Part shown: positions 51,484 through 60,749 of the stretch, piece by piece
Layout of the letters: every line of letters begins with the position of its first letter
Position numbering within the stretch: the first letter of the stretch is position 1
From: Brucella grignonensis
Lineage (GTDB): Bacteria > Pseudomonadota > Alphaproteobacteria > Rhizobiales > Rhizobiaceae
Assembly: GCF_002252505.1 (NCBI RefSeq)
Contig: NZ_NNRL01000163.1
Span: 186,001-250,000, forward strand
Length of the DNA: 64,000 bases
Direction of reading: 5' to 3'
Program-made: the position numbers and the translations under genes
The notes under the pieces: generated by a model
What the model was told of the DNA's origin: nothing
What the model saw: only the letters and a program-made list of their open reading frames with translations
The model's database searches: none

Positions 51484-51808
51484 ACATTTGGGAGGAGCCG
51501 ATTTTCGTTGTAGTTGCGGGCACTTGGCCCCTTGCAATCGGAAGCCGGAAATGCATTCTTATTACATCATGAAAGCTCGCTCCCGTTCCGGAGCATGATT
51601 CCGAAAGGGTAGATGCAATTTCGGATAATATTATGGCTCTGGCCTCTTCGATGAGTGGGGCGGCGTGCTTTTGGATTGACCCTTTGAGATCGTACGATGA
51701 AAAAAGGGAGGGCTCGGTAATTCGGCAGCGCAGACGCGCTGAGATTTGACCGGCATGGGTTGTCTGAGGTCATCGGGAAAAACGAGACCTCACCAAAGGA
51801 GAAAAAGA
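51484..51808. other. Intergenic region before the branched-chain binding protein
   Basis: No gene is seen. It contains a diverged 49 bp palindromic repeat (51591-51639) and the likely promoter region of the binding protein gene. No clear terminator for the leucine operon is visible. Confidence 0.6.
51591..51639. repeat. 49 bp palindromic repeat, copy 3 (diverged)
   Basis: It begins GAGCATGATTCCGAAA and ends TTATGGCTC, with inner CCGAAA/TTTCGG. The 49 bp length and pattern match the copies at 19213 and 49721. Confidence 0.65.
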
Positions 51809-52915
51809 ATGAACCTGAAACTGCTTTCCAGCGTGGCTTTTGCCGCAACACTCGGCTTTGCGGGTGCCGCTTATGCAGATATCACGATTGGCGTTGTTGC
51901 GCCGCTTACCGGTCCGGTCGCTGCTTATGGCGATCAGGTCAAGAAGGGTGCGGAAACCGCCGTTGAAGTCATCAATGCGAAGGGCGGCATCAAGGGCGAA
52001 AAGATCGTTCTGAAATTCGCTGACGACGCCGGTGAACCGAAGCAGGGTGTTTCCGCTGCCAACCAGATCGTTGGCGACGGCATCAAGTTCGTTGTTGGCC
52101 CGGTCACGACCGGCGTTGCAATTCCTGTTTCCGACGTTTTCTCGGAAAACGGCGTTGTGATGGTTACCCCAACCGCGACCGGCCCGGATCTGACCGCACG
52201 CGGTCTGGAAAACGTGTTCCGCACTTGCGGTCGCGATGACCAGCAGGCTGACGTCATGGCCAGCTACTTCCTGAAGAACTTCAAGGACAAGAAGGTCGCA
52301 ATCGTCCACGATAAGGGCGCTTACGGTAAGGGACTGGCTGATTCCTTCAAGGCTGCGATCAACAAGGGTGGCATCACCGAAGTTCAATATGATTCCGTTA
52401 CGCCAGGCGACAAGGACTTCAGCGCGCTCGTCTCCAAGCTGAAAGCCGCTGGCACTGAAATCGTTTACTTCGGTGGCTATCATGGTGAAGGCGGTCTTCT
52501 GTCCCGTCAGCTGCACGATGCGGGTCTCAAGGCGCTCATCCTCGGCGGTGAAGGTCTGTCCAATACCGAATATTGGGCAATCGGCGGCACCAATGCTGAA
52601 GGCACGCTCTTCACCAACGCTGTTGATGCGACAAAGAACCCGGCTTCTAAGGAAGCTGTCGATGCGTTGACCGCCAAGAAGATTCCGGTCGAAGCATTCA
52701 CCATGAATGCTTATGCCGCTGTTCAGGTTCTCGCGAGCGGTATCGAACGCGCTGGTACGACTGATGATTCTGCAGCGGTTGCGAAGACCCTTCGTGACGG
52801 CCAGCCAATCGAAACGGTTATCGGCAAGCTGACCTACGGCGAAACGGGCGATTTGTCTTCGCCAAGCTTCGATGTTTTCAAGTGGTCGGATGGCAAGATC
52901 GTCGGCCTCGAATAA
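51809..52915 (+). CDS. Branched-chain amino acid ABC transporter binding protein
   Basis: This 368-residue periplasmic protein is in the Leu/Ile/Val binding family. The Sec signal is [20 protein letters not shown], with cleavage after AYA. The mature part opens [20 protein letters not shown], the classical start, with [20 protein letters not shown] following. ATG 51809 has AAAGGAG. It lies directly downstream of the leucine degradation genes, which suggests a supply role, but no permease or ATPase genes are adjacent. A terminator follows. Confidence 0.93.
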   Translation: MNLKLLSSVAFAATLGFAGAAYADITIGVVAPLTGPVAAYGDQVKKGAETAVEVINAKGGIKGEKIVLKFADDAGEPKQGVSAANQIVGDGIKFVVGPVTTGVAIPVSDVFSENGVVMVTPTATGPDLTARGLENVFRTCGRDDQQADVMASYFLKNFKDKKVAIVHDKGAYGKGLADSFKAAINKGGITEVQYDSVTPGDKDFSALVSKLKAAGTEIVYFGGYHGEGGLLSRQLHDAGLKALILGGEGLSNTEYWAIGGTNAEGTLFTNAVDATKNPASKEAVDALTAKKIPVEAFTMNAYAAVQVLASGIERAGTTDDSAAVAKTLRDGQPIETVIGKLTYGETGDLSSPSFDVFKWSDGKIVGLE

Positions 52916-52938
52916 GCTTGGCTTTGAAACCAAAAGAA

Positions 52939-52965
52939 ACGCCGGGGTTTATCCCCGGCGTTTTG
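52939..52965 (+). terminator. Rho-independent terminator of the binding protein gene
   Basis: ACGCCGGGG (52939-52947) pairs perfectly with CCCCGGCGT (52953-52961), followed by TTT. Confidence 0.85.
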
Positions 52966-52986
52966 CATTTAGGGAGTGGTAAGCTA

Positions 52987-53538
52987 TCAGGAGCCGGGAA
53001 AGCCGAGTTCCGGTTCTATCGCTTCGAATGTCTTTTCCATTGCATAGGTCGGGCTAAGCGGAAAGCCGAAATGACCGTAGGCAATCGACATCTGCCCTTC
53101 AGCCTTGCGCTCGTTGCCTTTGGCGATTGCAGCGACATAGAGCGCCGCAGCCAAGCCGGTGCGGTCCGAACCGGACTTGCAATGGATGAGAACCGGCTTT
53201 TCCGCATTCTGCATCAGGGCGATCAGCTGTCTGGCCTGTGTGGGGCTTAACTCCTGTCTCGACGACATTTCGAAATCCGCATGCTTGATGCCAAGCGTCT
53301 TTGCGGCTGCGATCTCTTCATCATACCATTTCGAGCCCGGTTCGGGGCAACGCAGATTGATGATGGTCTTGATGCCATAAAGCTTCTGCAGGGATGCGAT
53401 GCGTACGGGATCAGGCTGATTGGAGCGATAGGCTCGTCCCGGGATGATCGTATGGACGTTGCCTTTATACTGAATTGTAACGAGATATCCGCCGAGGAAC
53501 CCCGCCCCGATAAGGATGATGAGGCGGGGTAGTTTCAT
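52987..53538 (-). CDS. Membrane-anchored protein tyrosine/dual-specificity phosphatase
   Basis: This roughly 183-residue protein has one N-terminal membrane helix (LPRLIILIGAGFLGGYLV) and a phosphatase domain with the Cx5R active site HCKSGSDRTG. The general acid may lie in FEMSSRQELS or nearby. The start is uncertain; GTG 53598 and ATG 53556 are in frame, and no strong ribosome site is seen. Its substrate could be a phosphoprotein, phosphoinositide or polyphosphate. No neighbouring kinase is present. Confidence 0.8.
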   Translation of the reverse strand: MKLPRLIILIGAGFLGGYLVTIQYKGNVHTIIPGRAYRSNQPDPVRIASLQKLYGIKTIINLRCPEPGSKWYDEEIAAAKTLGIKHADFEMSSRQELSPTQARQLIALMQNAEKPVLIHCKSGSDRTGLAAALYVAAIAKGNERKAEGQMSIAYGHFGFPLSPTYAMEKTFEAIEPELGFPGS

Positions 53539-53598
53539 GCAACTCAAAGGCCGCATCGCGTGTTTTTTAAGAATTTTAGTGTTTTCATTTAAAAGCAC

Positions 53599-53862
53599 GA
53601 GATTAAATGAAGGGAGTATTCGATTTTTGCTTGGATTATGTGGTATATATAGTAAATTTAAGGCGCAATATTGTTGTTTTATGAATATATTTTGAATTTA
53701 TTGAATGGGGGATTTTTAGATTTGGTGTCGCTAATCAAAATGAAAATGAACCAACAAGCGTGGGGAATTTTGCTCGCCATCGCTATCAAAAGGTAAGCTT
53801 CGGTTAACCATACTGGTTTAGTCTATCTGTATCAAAATGGGGCAATTAGCGGAGCAGGTTTT
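53599..53862. other. AT-rich intergenic region
   Basis: I see no gene. The segment is clearly richer in A and T than its surroundings, with long runs from about 53620 to 53740, and contains the promoter area of the short ORF at 53863. Confidence 0.5.
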
Positions 53863-54063
53863 ATGCAGCGCTATAGATTTGACGACAAAAGAGTTCTGAC
53901 CGAGGCAATCGTTGAGCTTCTCAACAGAGGTGTGGAGCCTGACGAGCTTGATCTTGTACTAAGTCGGATTGGTCCGGTTGATCTGGATTTGATGCGGCAG
54001 TGCCTGATCGAGGTTTGGGAATACAATCATCAGGAACCGACGCACGAGCCAATGGCTGCTTGA
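53863..54063 (+). CDS. Short conserved-looking hypothetical protein
   Basis: This 66-residue acidic protein (MQRYRFDDKRVLTEAIVELL) has amphipathic helices and no Cys. GGAG stands 9 bp before the ATG, the frame is ATG-stop with ordinary codon use, and the helix pattern looks protein-like. No family is recognised. A partial palindromic repeat follows the stop. Confidence 0.6.
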   Translation: MQRYRFDDKRVLTEAIVELLNRGVEPDELDLVLSRIGPVDLDLMRQCLIEVWEYNHQEPTHEPMAA

Positions 54064-54084
54064 TCGGATATTGTTATTCAGGTG

Positions 54085-54117
54085 TATCCCGAAAAGTGTG
54101 AGACGGTTTTCGGGATA
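54085..54117. repeat. Partial palindromic repeat (33 bp)
   Basis: TATCCCGAAAA (54085-54095) and TTTTCGGGATA (54107-54117) are perfect 11 bp arms. The core (CCGAAAAGTG, GTTTTCGG) is shared with the 49 and 104 bp elements. Confidence 0.65.
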
Positions 54118-54317
54118 AATACCCGAAATAAAGCAACTGTTCGAGAGCTGAGCCGTCAGCCCGTTTGTTTGCGGCTCCGAGTTGAGCTTGGACAACCGGA
54201 CGGATTGTCTGAGGTTGTCATAATCCTGAAACGGAGAGGTGCTAAATCTCGTCGTGTATCGGGAATTCATTCGGTAGTGTGACCACGGATGTACTGGCGC
54301 ACCCAGAATGGAAGCGG

Positions 54318-54348
54318 AAGGTCGGGTTCAGCCCGGCCTTTTTCGTTT
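54318..54348 (+). terminator. Terminator without an assigned gene
   Basis: AGGTCGGG and CCCGGCCT form a stem with one G-T pair, followed by TTTTCGTTTTT. No annotated gene ends here, so it may close a small RNA. Confidence 0.75.
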
Positions 54349-54543
54349 TTGAAGGCACCCCTTTTTTGATGGCACTCAATGGGGGCTTGAGCCAATTGGC
54401 TGTTTCAGGAAAAGTGGTGCGACTTTCGCTTGAAACTGCCTTCGCGCCTATGGTCTTTGATTTCGTGCATATATTTCTGAAATCGTTTCACAGTTTCCAT
54501 GATGCATCATAATGTGGTGCGACATTTCATAGGGAGGCAATGA

Positions 54544-54852
54544 ATGATACGACACATCGTTCTTATTCGGTTCAGGTCTGATGTCGCGTCCGATGATATT
54601 GCGGATGTACTCGATCAGGTTGTTGCACTGCGTGAGAAAATCGAAGGCATTGTTGCCGTCAGCACAGGTGACAATGTCAGTCCAGAAGCCCTGGAAAAGG
54701 GATTCCGGCACGGGTTTGTCGTCGATTTTGCAGATGCAGCGGCGCGCGATGCTTATCTTCCTCACCCCGATCACGTAGTTGTCGGAACAAGGCTTGTCGA
54801 ACTTGCCGAGAATGGTATCGAAGGCATTCTTGTGTTCGACTATAGTTTTTAA
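54544..54852 (+). CDS. Dabb family (stress-responsive alpha/beta barrel) protein
   Basis: This 102-residue protein has the single-domain Dabb fold: IRHIVLIRFR at the start, a central FADAAARDAYLPHPDHVVV and VFDYSF at the end. Family members form dimers; functions are mostly unknown. GGGAGG precedes the ATG. The stop shares a TTAA with the convergent gene. Confidence 0.88.
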   Translation: MIRHIVLIRFRSDVASDDIADVLDQVVALREKIEGIVAVSTGDNVSPEALEKGFRHGFVVDFADAAARDAYLPHPDHVVVGTRLVELAENGIEGILVFDYSF

Positions 54853-55814
54853 AGCAGAAGTCCTCCAACCCCCATTTTTCCGAGATCATTTGCCGTAAGT
54901 TCCAGGCCAGCCATCAGGCGATCCAGAACCCAGTCGAGGCTGTTCTCACGCGCACTGCGCGCCGATCCGGGAGCGACAACAATATATTTTGTGTAGCACT
55001 TTGCCAGAACAAGAAGATTGCCCGGGTCAACTGGTATGCCGATGCGTAAAATCTCCCCGCCGACCGCCACGATGGAGTGCGGAACGATATCGGCTTCGTC
55101 CGCGATTGAAGAGGCGCTGACGATCAGGACCACATCGCAGGACTGTACAAGTTCATCGATTGCTTTTGCTATTGCGTCCTGTTCATGAGCAACGCGACGC
55201 TCCTCTATGACTGAGCCTTGATTGCGCTCCACGCGCTTGGTGATCAGGTTGGTGGTTTTGTCGAGCACACTGTCGCGTATGGTGGGTAATTGGGATTGTA
55301 TGATCCCAATCTTCGTCGCCTTGAATGATCTGACGTCAAGAATGTCCTGCCCGCCTTGCAATGTGTGCAGACTTTCGATCAGCGTTGCGGGAACGGCAAA
55401 GGGAATGATTTTAACCGTCGCCACCATCTGCCCGGCTTTAACGCGGCAATCATTGCGCAAGGTTGCCACCGAGATGCGTGAATCGAGTAGGTTGATCTTG
55501 TCGATGGCAGTTGCTTTGGCATGGAACAGGCCGTCGTGACGGGCAAAGAGATTTATACGGCCGGTAACAGGTTTACCCGGCTCTATATTGTTTGAAATCA
55601 GCAGCGTTCCGATAGCTAGGGCCGCTTCATCTTCGCCAATGTCATCGTCTTCAAGACGAGCCGCGAAAACATGTGTGATGCCTTGCTGTTCCAATATCTC
55701 AATATGATCGGATGTGAGCAATGTGCCTTTTCGGAAGCTGTGGGCGCCTGCGGCAATTGCATAAGCAAGCATTGTCCCTTCAGTTTCTTCAATCGGCCAG
55801 TTACCAAAAATCAT
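54849..55814 (-). CDS. Molybdopterin-binding domain protein
   Basis: This 321-residue protein resembles the MoeA/MogA-like molybdopterin-binding domain, as found fused to MobA-like parts in other proteins. Here it stands alone. LLTSDHIEILEQQGITHVFAARL and the later SSIADEADIVPHSIVAVGGE are the recognisable stretches. The last part (LVLAKCYTKYIVVAPGSARS) may bind the cofactor. It could deliver molybdenum cofactor to a specific enzyme. No molybdoenzyme gene is nearby. Confidence 0.82.
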   Translation of the reverse strand: MIFGNWPIEETEGTMLAYAIAAGAHSFRKGTLLTSDHIEILEQQGITHVFAARLEDDDIGEDEAALAIGTLLISNNIEPGKPVTGRINLFARHDGLFHAKATAIDKINLLDSRISVATLRNDCRVKAGQMVATVKIIPFAVPATLIESLHTLQGGQDILDVRSFKATKIGIIQSQLPTIRDSVLDKTTNLITKRVERNQGSVIEERRVAHEQDAIAKAIDELVQSCDVVLIVSASSIADEADIVPHSIVAVGGEILRIGIPVDPGNLLVLAKCYTKYIVVAPGSARSARENSLDWVLDRLMAGLELTANDLGKMGVGGLLL

Positions 55815-56436
55815 AAGCGTTCCGTGAGATCGTATTCCTGCAAGTCTAACCTATAGCATCAAAACGCGAACTGGAATTGATCTGAGCGCATCCCAAAAAG
55901 TGTGAAATGGTTTTCGGAAAAGATGCGCGTTTAAATAAAACATTAGAGTGCCGATCTGATTCAATCAGATTGATACGCGCTCCAGAGTCTAACGTGAAGC
56001 GAAATGCATAGAGTTGTTGGCGTTGCTGTGATATATGCAATGTTGAAGCTGTTTCATGTTGATCTTGTGTATCTTCGTGAATTTGAATAACTTCTATTAG
56101 TATTATTTAAGCTTGAGGAATTCTATAGATATGAATTTCGAGTAGGGTTTAATCACTTTCAGTTTAACGTTGAATATCGTCTTGTAAATTTGGAGATGAA
56201 CTTGTAGGGAACCGCCGACGGGAATTGGTTTTATCCAATTTGATTCCGGGTGGGGCGATTATGACTCACATTGCGTATGCAGCCGCGACATTTCTATCCA
56301 ATACATTTTTGGTCTGACGCGTGACAAACGGAATTATTCGTTATAACGGTACTTTTGAAATTTTCAGAATTTACCGAAATCTAGGAAATGACGAATGCAC
56401 CAGAGCGAAAGCTCTGCGCGCAGGATGGAAAGACAA
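55815..56436. other. Long intergenic region upstream of cyoA
   Basis: The region contains a diverged palindromic repeat (55883-55984), an AATTGG/CCAATT inverted repeat (about 56223-56240) and an 18-codon ORF at 56261-56317 with weak support. The cyo promoter is presumably in the last 150 bp, but no clear hexamers stand out. Confidence 0.5.
55883..55984. repeat. About 102 bp palindromic repeat, 104 bp subtype, diverged
   Basis: In reverse orientation it follows the 14174 element: GAGCGCATCCCAAAAAGTG, then GGTTTTCGGAAAAGATGCGCG, then the GATCTGATT/AATCAGATT palindrome and ACGCGCTC. The terminal TA pairs have mutated to TG and CA. Confidence 0.75.
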
Positions 56437-57438
56437 ATGAAACACGGCACCCCCCGGACGATCGTTTCGTTCGCCGTCTTGGCCCTCACGGCGATTCTCG
56501 CCGGCTGCGAGAACCAGGTCCTGCTCTCTCCGAAGGGAGAGGTCGGTGTGGCAGAACGCGATCTCATGTTTTTTGCGACTGGACTGATGCTCCTTGTCGT
56601 GCTGCCGGTCATCTTTATGACCCTGTACTTCGCCTGGAAGTACCGCTCCACCAACGACAAGGCAGAGTACAAGCCTGACTGGCATCATTCTACCAAGATT
56701 GAAGCTGCGGTCTGGCTCATTCCGTGCGCCATCATTGTGGTTCTCGGCACAGTGACATGGATCAGCACGCATAAGCTTGATCCTTATCGTCCGCTGGAAT
56801 CCGACGTGAAGCCGATCAATGTTGAAGTTGTCGCGCTCGATTGGAAGTGGCTGTTCATCTACCCTGATCTGGGTGTTGCATCGGTCAATGAAATGGCGAT
56901 GCCAGTCGGTACGCCGGTCAATTTCAAGCTGACTTCCAGCAACATCATGAACTCCTTCTTCATTCCGCAACTCGGTAGCCAGGTCTATTCCATGCCAAGC
57001 ATGCAGACCAAGCTGCACCTGATTGCTGATCATGAAGGTGTGTTTGACGGCATTTCCGCTAATTATAGCGGTCAGGGCTTTGCCCAGATGCGTTTTAAGG
57101 CGCATTCGCTGGATCAGGCAGGCTTTGACAAGTGGATTGCTGATGCCAAGGCTTCGGGTCAGGAACTGTCGCGTGAGCGTTATGCTTCGCTGGTTCAACC
57201 GAGCGAAAAGGCTCCGGTTCAGTACTTTGCCTACAATGACAAAGCGCTGTTTCATAACATCGTGAACCGTTGCTGGGACGGCAAGTCTGTTTGCCTCGAT
57301 GATCAGATGCATCAGGCCCAGATGGCTCAGGCAGCGCGCGCAAATCTGCGCAAGTCATCGCCTGTCGATTTCAGCCTGTGGGCAAATGACATCATTTGCG
57401 CCATCCAGCCGCAGCGTCTTTCGCAGCTTGAAAACTGA
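56437..57438 (+). CDS. cyoA: Cytochrome bo3 quinol oxidase subunit II
   Basis: This 333-residue lipoprotein subunit has the lipobox LAGC after a short signal, then two membrane helices and a periplasmic cupredoxin-like domain. The copper-A ligands of cytochrome c oxidases are absent, as expected for a quinol oxidase. ATG 56437 has GGAAAG and gives a proper signal; an upstream ATG at 56395 is less likely. A strong hairpin lies between cyoA and cyoB. Confidence 0.94.
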   Translation: MKHGTPRTIVSFAVLALTAILAGCENQVLLSPKGEVGVAERDLMFFATGLMLLVVLPVIFMTLYFAWKYRSTNDKAEYKPDWHHSTKIEAAVWLIPCAIIVVLGTVTWISTHKLDPYRPLESDVKPINVEVVALDWKWLFIYPDLGVASVNEMAMPVGTPVNFKLTSSNIMNSFFIPQLGSQVYSMPSMQTKLHLIADHEGVFDGISANYSGQGFAQMRFKAHSLDQAGFDKWIADAKASGQELSRERYASLVQPSEKAPVQYFAYNDKALFHNIVNRCWDGKSVCLDDQMHQAQMAQAARANLRKSSPVDFSLWANDIICAIQPQRLSQLEN

Positions 57439-57447
57439 TTTGCCGAT

Positions 57448-57485
57448 GCAGCTTAGCCCCGATGCTCTATCCGGGGCTAAGCTGC
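57448..57485 (+). other. Perfect 14 bp hairpin between cyoA and cyoB
   Basis: GCAGCTTAGCCCCG (57448-57461) pairs with CGGGGCTAAGCTGC (57472-57485) around a 10-base loop, with no T-tract. This may be an mRNA processing or stability element. Confidence 0.7.
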
Positions 57486-57516
57486 TGATCGCACTCCAAT
57501 CGAAGTAAGAATAGAA

Positions 57517-59496
57517 ATGTTCGGAAAACTTACGCTCGAAGCGATCCCCTATCACGAGCCTATCATCATGGTCACATTGACCGCGATAGCTGGTGGGGCG
57601 CTCGCTATTCTCGCAGCCATTACCTACTATAAAAAATGGGGCGTTCTTTGGAACGACTGGCTGACCTCTGTCGATCATAAACGCATCGGCATTATGTACA
57701 TTATTCTGGCTTTCGTGATGCTGTTCCGCGGCTTCTCGGACGCTGTCATGATGCGTGCCCAGCAGGCTCTGGCTTCTGGTGCAAATGAAGGCTTTCTGCC
57801 GCCACATCACTACGATCAGATCTTCACCGCCCATGGCGTGATCATGATCTTCTTCGTGGCAATGCCTTTCATCGTTGGTCTGATGAACTTCGCCGTGCCG
57901 CTTCAGATTGGTGCGCGTGACGTGGCATTCCCATACCTCAACTCACTGAGTTTCTGGCTGACGGTTGCCGGTGCGATCCTGATCAATCTTTCGCTCGGTA
58001 TCGGTGAATTCGCCAAGACCGGCTGGCTGGCTTACCCGCCGCTTTCCGGCAAGGAGTTCAGTCCGGATGTCGGGGTGGATTATTATATCTGGGCCTTGCA
58101 GATTTCTGGTATGGGTACGCTGCTTTCGGGCGTGAACCTGATCACCACCATCATCAAGATGCGTGCGCCCGGCATGGGTATGATGCAGGTTCCGGTTTTC
58201 ACCTGGACCGCACTTTGCTCGAACGTTCTGATCGTGGCTGCGTTCCCGATCCTGACCGTGACGCTCGCCCTGCTGTCGCTTGATCGTTATCTGGATTTCC
58301 ACTTCTTCACCAATGATGGTGGCGGTAATCCGATGATGTATATCAACCTCATCTGGATCTGGGGTCACCCGGAAGTCTATATTCTGGTTCTGCCTTGCTT
58401 CGGCGTTTTCTCTGAAATCATCGCGACCTTCTCCGGCAAGCGTCTGTTTGGCTATGCGTCGATGGTGTATGCGACCGTTGCCATTACCATTCTGTCGTTC
58501 CTCGTCTGGGTGCACCACTTCTTCACCATGGGTGGCGGTGCAAGCGTAAACGCCTTCTTCGGCGTTGCGACCATGATCATCTCGATCCCGACAGGCGCGA
58601 AAGTCTTCAACTGGCTCTTCACCATGTATAAGGGGCGCGTCCGCATGGAAACGCCGGTCATGTGGACCATCGGCTTCATGTGCACCTTCGTTGTAGGTGG
58701 TATGACGGGCGTTCTGCTTGCTGTTCCGCCTGCGGATTTCGTGCTGCACAATTCCGTATTCCTGATCGCCCACTTCCATAATGTGATCATCTCGGGCGTT
58801 CTGTTCGGCTGCTTTGCCGGTCTCATCTACTGGTGGCCAAAGGCTTTTGGCTTCAAGCTGCATGAAGGCCTTGGCAAGAAGGCGTTCTGGTGCTGGCTTG
58901 TTGGCTTTATCATGGCCTTCATGCCGCTCTACGTGCTCGGTCTCATGGGCATGACCCGTCGTCTGAACCACACTGAAAACCCGGCATGGCATATCTATCT
59001 GATCATTGCCGCTGTCGGCGTTGCAATCATCCTGCTTGGTATCGTCTTCCAGGTGCTTCAGATCATGATCTCCATTCGCGATCGTGAAAAACTACGCGTC
59101 GTTGATGGCGACTCCTGGGGTACCGGACGTACACTCGAGTGGTCGATTTCGTCGCCTCCGCCATTCTACAACTTCGCTGAAGTTCCGCATGTGCGTGACC
59201 ATGACAGCTGGTGGGATATGAAGCAGAACGGTTATGTTCGTCGTACCGAAAAGTTCGCCCGCATTCATATGCCGAAGAACACCGGCACTGGCTTCATCAT
59301 CGGTATCCTGTGCATTCCATTCGGTTTTGCAATGGTGTGGCATATCTGGTGGCTGGCAATTGCATCGTTTATCGCAGTCTTCGCCGTTGCTATCGCCCAC
59401 TCCTTCAACAATGACAGAGACTTCTATGTCTCGGCCGATGAAGTACAGCGCGTCGAAGACGCACATACTCGGCAACTGAATGCTCAGGAGGCCTGA
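57517..59496 (+). CDS. cyoB: Cytochrome bo3 quinol oxidase subunit I
   Basis: This 659-residue catalytic subunit holds the haem-copper site and proton channels. The [13 protein letters not shown] motif gives CuB ligand His and the cross-linked Tyr, WVHHFFTMG gives two more copper His residues, and HFHNVIISG gives the haem ligands. About 15 membrane helices are seen. The N-terminus continues as in E. coli CyoB. Confidence 0.96.
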   Translation: MFGKLTLEAIPYHEPIIMVTLTAIAGGALAILAAITYYKKWGVLWNDWLTSVDHKRIGIMYIILAFVMLFRGFSDAVMMRAQQALASGANEGFLPPHHYDQIFTAHGVIMIFFVAMPFIVGLMNFAVPLQIGARDVAFPYLNSLSFWLTVAGAILINLSLGIGEFAKTGWLAYPPLSGKEFSPDVGVDYYIWALQISGMGTLLSGVNLITTIIKMRAPGMGMMQVPVFTWTALCSNVLIVAAFPILTVTLALLSLDRYLDFHFFTNDGGGNPMMYINLIWIWGHPEVYILVLPCFGVFSEIIATFSGKRLFGYASMVYATVAITILSFLVWVHHFFTMGGGASVNAFFGVATMIISIPTGAKVFNWLFTMYKGRVRMETPVMWTIGFMCTFVVGGMTGVLLAVPPADFVLHNSVFLIAHFHNVIISGVLFGCFAGLIYWWPKAFGFKLHEGLGKKAFWCWLVGFIMAFMPLYVLGLMGMTRRLNHTENPAWHIYLIIAAVGVAIILLGIVFQVLQIMISIRDREKLRVVDGDSWGTGRTLEWSISSPPPFYNFAEVPHVRDHDSWWDMKQNGYVRRTEKFARIHMPKNTGTGFIIGILCIPFGFAMVWHIWWLAIASFIAVFAVAIAHSFNNDRDFYVSADEVQRVEDAHTRQLNAQEA

Positions 59497-59499
59497 TCC

Positions 59500-60129
59500 A
59501 TGAGCGCGACTATTACTACCACCGGCCCTTTCAAGGGTGGGAACGAGCATCCCGCTCACGAAGATCATCATGATGCAGGGTCGACCACACTGGTCGGCTT
59601 CTGGATCTACCTGATGAGCGACTGCGTGCTCTTCTCGGGATTGTTTGCAACCTATGCCGTTCTGGCGCATCAGTTCGCGGGCGGTCCAACCGGCCGTGAA
59701 CTCTTCGACCTGCAGTTCGTGTTAACCGAAACCATGATCCTGCTGGCCTCCTCGCTGACCTATGGTCTGGCGACGCTTTCAATGTTCAGGAATAACCGTG
59801 CAGGCGTTCTGTTCTGGTTGGGCGTTACCTTCCTGCTCGGCGCAGCGTTTCTGGTCATGGAAATCTATGAATTCCATCACCTGATCGTTGAAGGTGCAGG
59901 TCCGGATCGCTCGGCATTCCTTTCGGCATTTTTTGCGCTGGTTGGAACGCACGGTCTCCACATTACTTCGGGTCTGGTCTGGATTCTGGTGCTTTCGGCC
60001 CAGCTTCTGCGTGATGGCCTGACTGAAAAGAACCGGACGCGCGTGATGTGCTTGAGCCTCTTCTGGCACTTCCTGGACATCATCTGGATTGGCGTCTTTA
60101 CCCTTGTCTATTTGCTGGGTGTACTGTGA
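59500..60129 (+). CDS. cyoC: Cytochrome bo3 quinol oxidase subunit III
   Basis: This 209-residue membrane subunit has five helices. It begins with a His-rich segment ([13 protein letters not shown]), then [21 protein letters not shown]. It starts 3 bp after cyoB and its stop overlaps cyoD by one base. Confidence 0.95.
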   Translation: MSATITTTGPFKGGNEHPAHEDHHDAGSTTLVGFWIYLMSDCVLFSGLFATYAVLAHQFAGGPTGRELFDLQFVLTETMILLASSLTYGLATLSMFRNNRAGVLFWLGVTFLLGAAFLVMEIYEFHHLIVEGAGPDRSAFLSAFFALVGTHGLHITSGLVWILVLSAQLLRDGLTEKNRTRVMCLSLFWHFLDIIWIGVFTLVYLLGVL

Positions 60130-60494
60130 TGAGCTCTGGACACGAAACACACGATCAAGCCGCACATGGCAGCCTGAAGTCCTACCTGATTGGTCTGACT
60201 CTGGCGATCATTCTCACCATCGTTCCGTTCATGCTGGCGATGAACGGTTACTTTACGCCAGCAACGACTGCAGCAATCGTTATCGGTATGGCTGCTGTTC
60301 AGATCGTGGTGCATCTGGTTTACTTCCTGCATCTTGATCCGAAGTCAGAAAATGGCTGGAACATCTTGGCACTCATCTTCACGGTCATCATTCTTGCGAT
60401 CGTGCTTGCTGGCTCCATCTGGGTCATGCATCACCTCGATACCAATATGATGCCGATGTATATGACGCCGGACGATGCGCGTAATCTGCCATAA
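60129..60494 (+). CDS. cyoD: Cytochrome bo3 quinol oxidase subunit IV
   Basis: This 121-residue protein has three membrane helices. The start [19 protein letters not shown] overlaps the cyoC stop. The motif VQIVVHLVYFLHLD is typical of CyoD. It ends the operon; no cyoE is adjacent. Two terminators follow. Confidence 0.94.
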   Translation: MSSGHETHDQAAHGSLKSYLIGLTLAIILTIVPFMLAMNGYFTPATTAAIVIGMAAVQIVVHLVYFLHLDPKSENGWNILALIFTVIILAIVLAGSIWVMHHLDTNMMPMYMTPDDARNLP

Positions 60495-60505
60495 GTGCAT
60501 TTCAG

Positions 60506-60532
60506 AAGGCCGGCTTTTTGGTCGGCCTTTTG
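60506..60532 (+). terminator. Terminator after cyoD
   Basis: AAGGCCG and CGGCCTT form the stem (60506-60529), followed by TTTG. Confidence 0.65.
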
Positions 60533-60601
60533 ATGCCAGATACCAGGCTTGACGGCCCGGTTTTGCGGCTTTTTTCCTCCTCTCCCCCTTAAAAGCCGCG
60601 T

Positions 60602-60637
60602 GGCGCCCCGGTTCCCTCCGGGGCGCCTTCATTTTTG
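60602..60637 (+). terminator. Second strong hairpin after cyoD
   Basis: GGCGCCCCGG (60602-60611) pairs with CCGGGGCGCC (60618-60627), followed by TTCATTTTT. Confidence 0.75.
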
Positions 60638-60638
60638 A

Positions 60639-60749
60639 AGCGCATCCCAAAAAGTGTGAAGCGGTTTTTGGATAAGATGTGCGCAAAGCGAATAATTTCA
60701 GCGCATCCCAAAAAGTGCGAGGCGGTTTTTGTGTAAGATGCGCGCTCTA
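60639..60749. repeat. Two tandem half-copies of the palindromic repeat
   Basis: AGCGCATCCCAAAAAGTG occurs at 60639 and again at 60700, each followed by GGCGGTTTTT-like or GCGGTTTTT and AAGATG-type ends. The second ends GCGCTCTA, matching the usual element terminus. Confidence 0.75.

Larger units (their letters stand above)
54064..54543. other. Intergenic region with candidate small RNA
   Basis: No protein gene is supported. It holds a partial palindrome (54085-54117) and a possible RNA gene ending at a terminator (54318-54348). The promoter area of the Dabb gene follows. Confidence 0.5.

Noticed and set aside
54082-54282. A 66-codon plus-strand frame overlapping a palindrome
   Set aside because: Its first codons lie in the repeat, there is no ribosome site, and the composition looks random. 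A small RNA fits the region better.
56261-56317. An 18-codon upstream ORF before cyoA
   Set aside because: It has a weak ribosome site and ordinary low-complexity residues, so it could occur by chance. It would need ribosome profiling.
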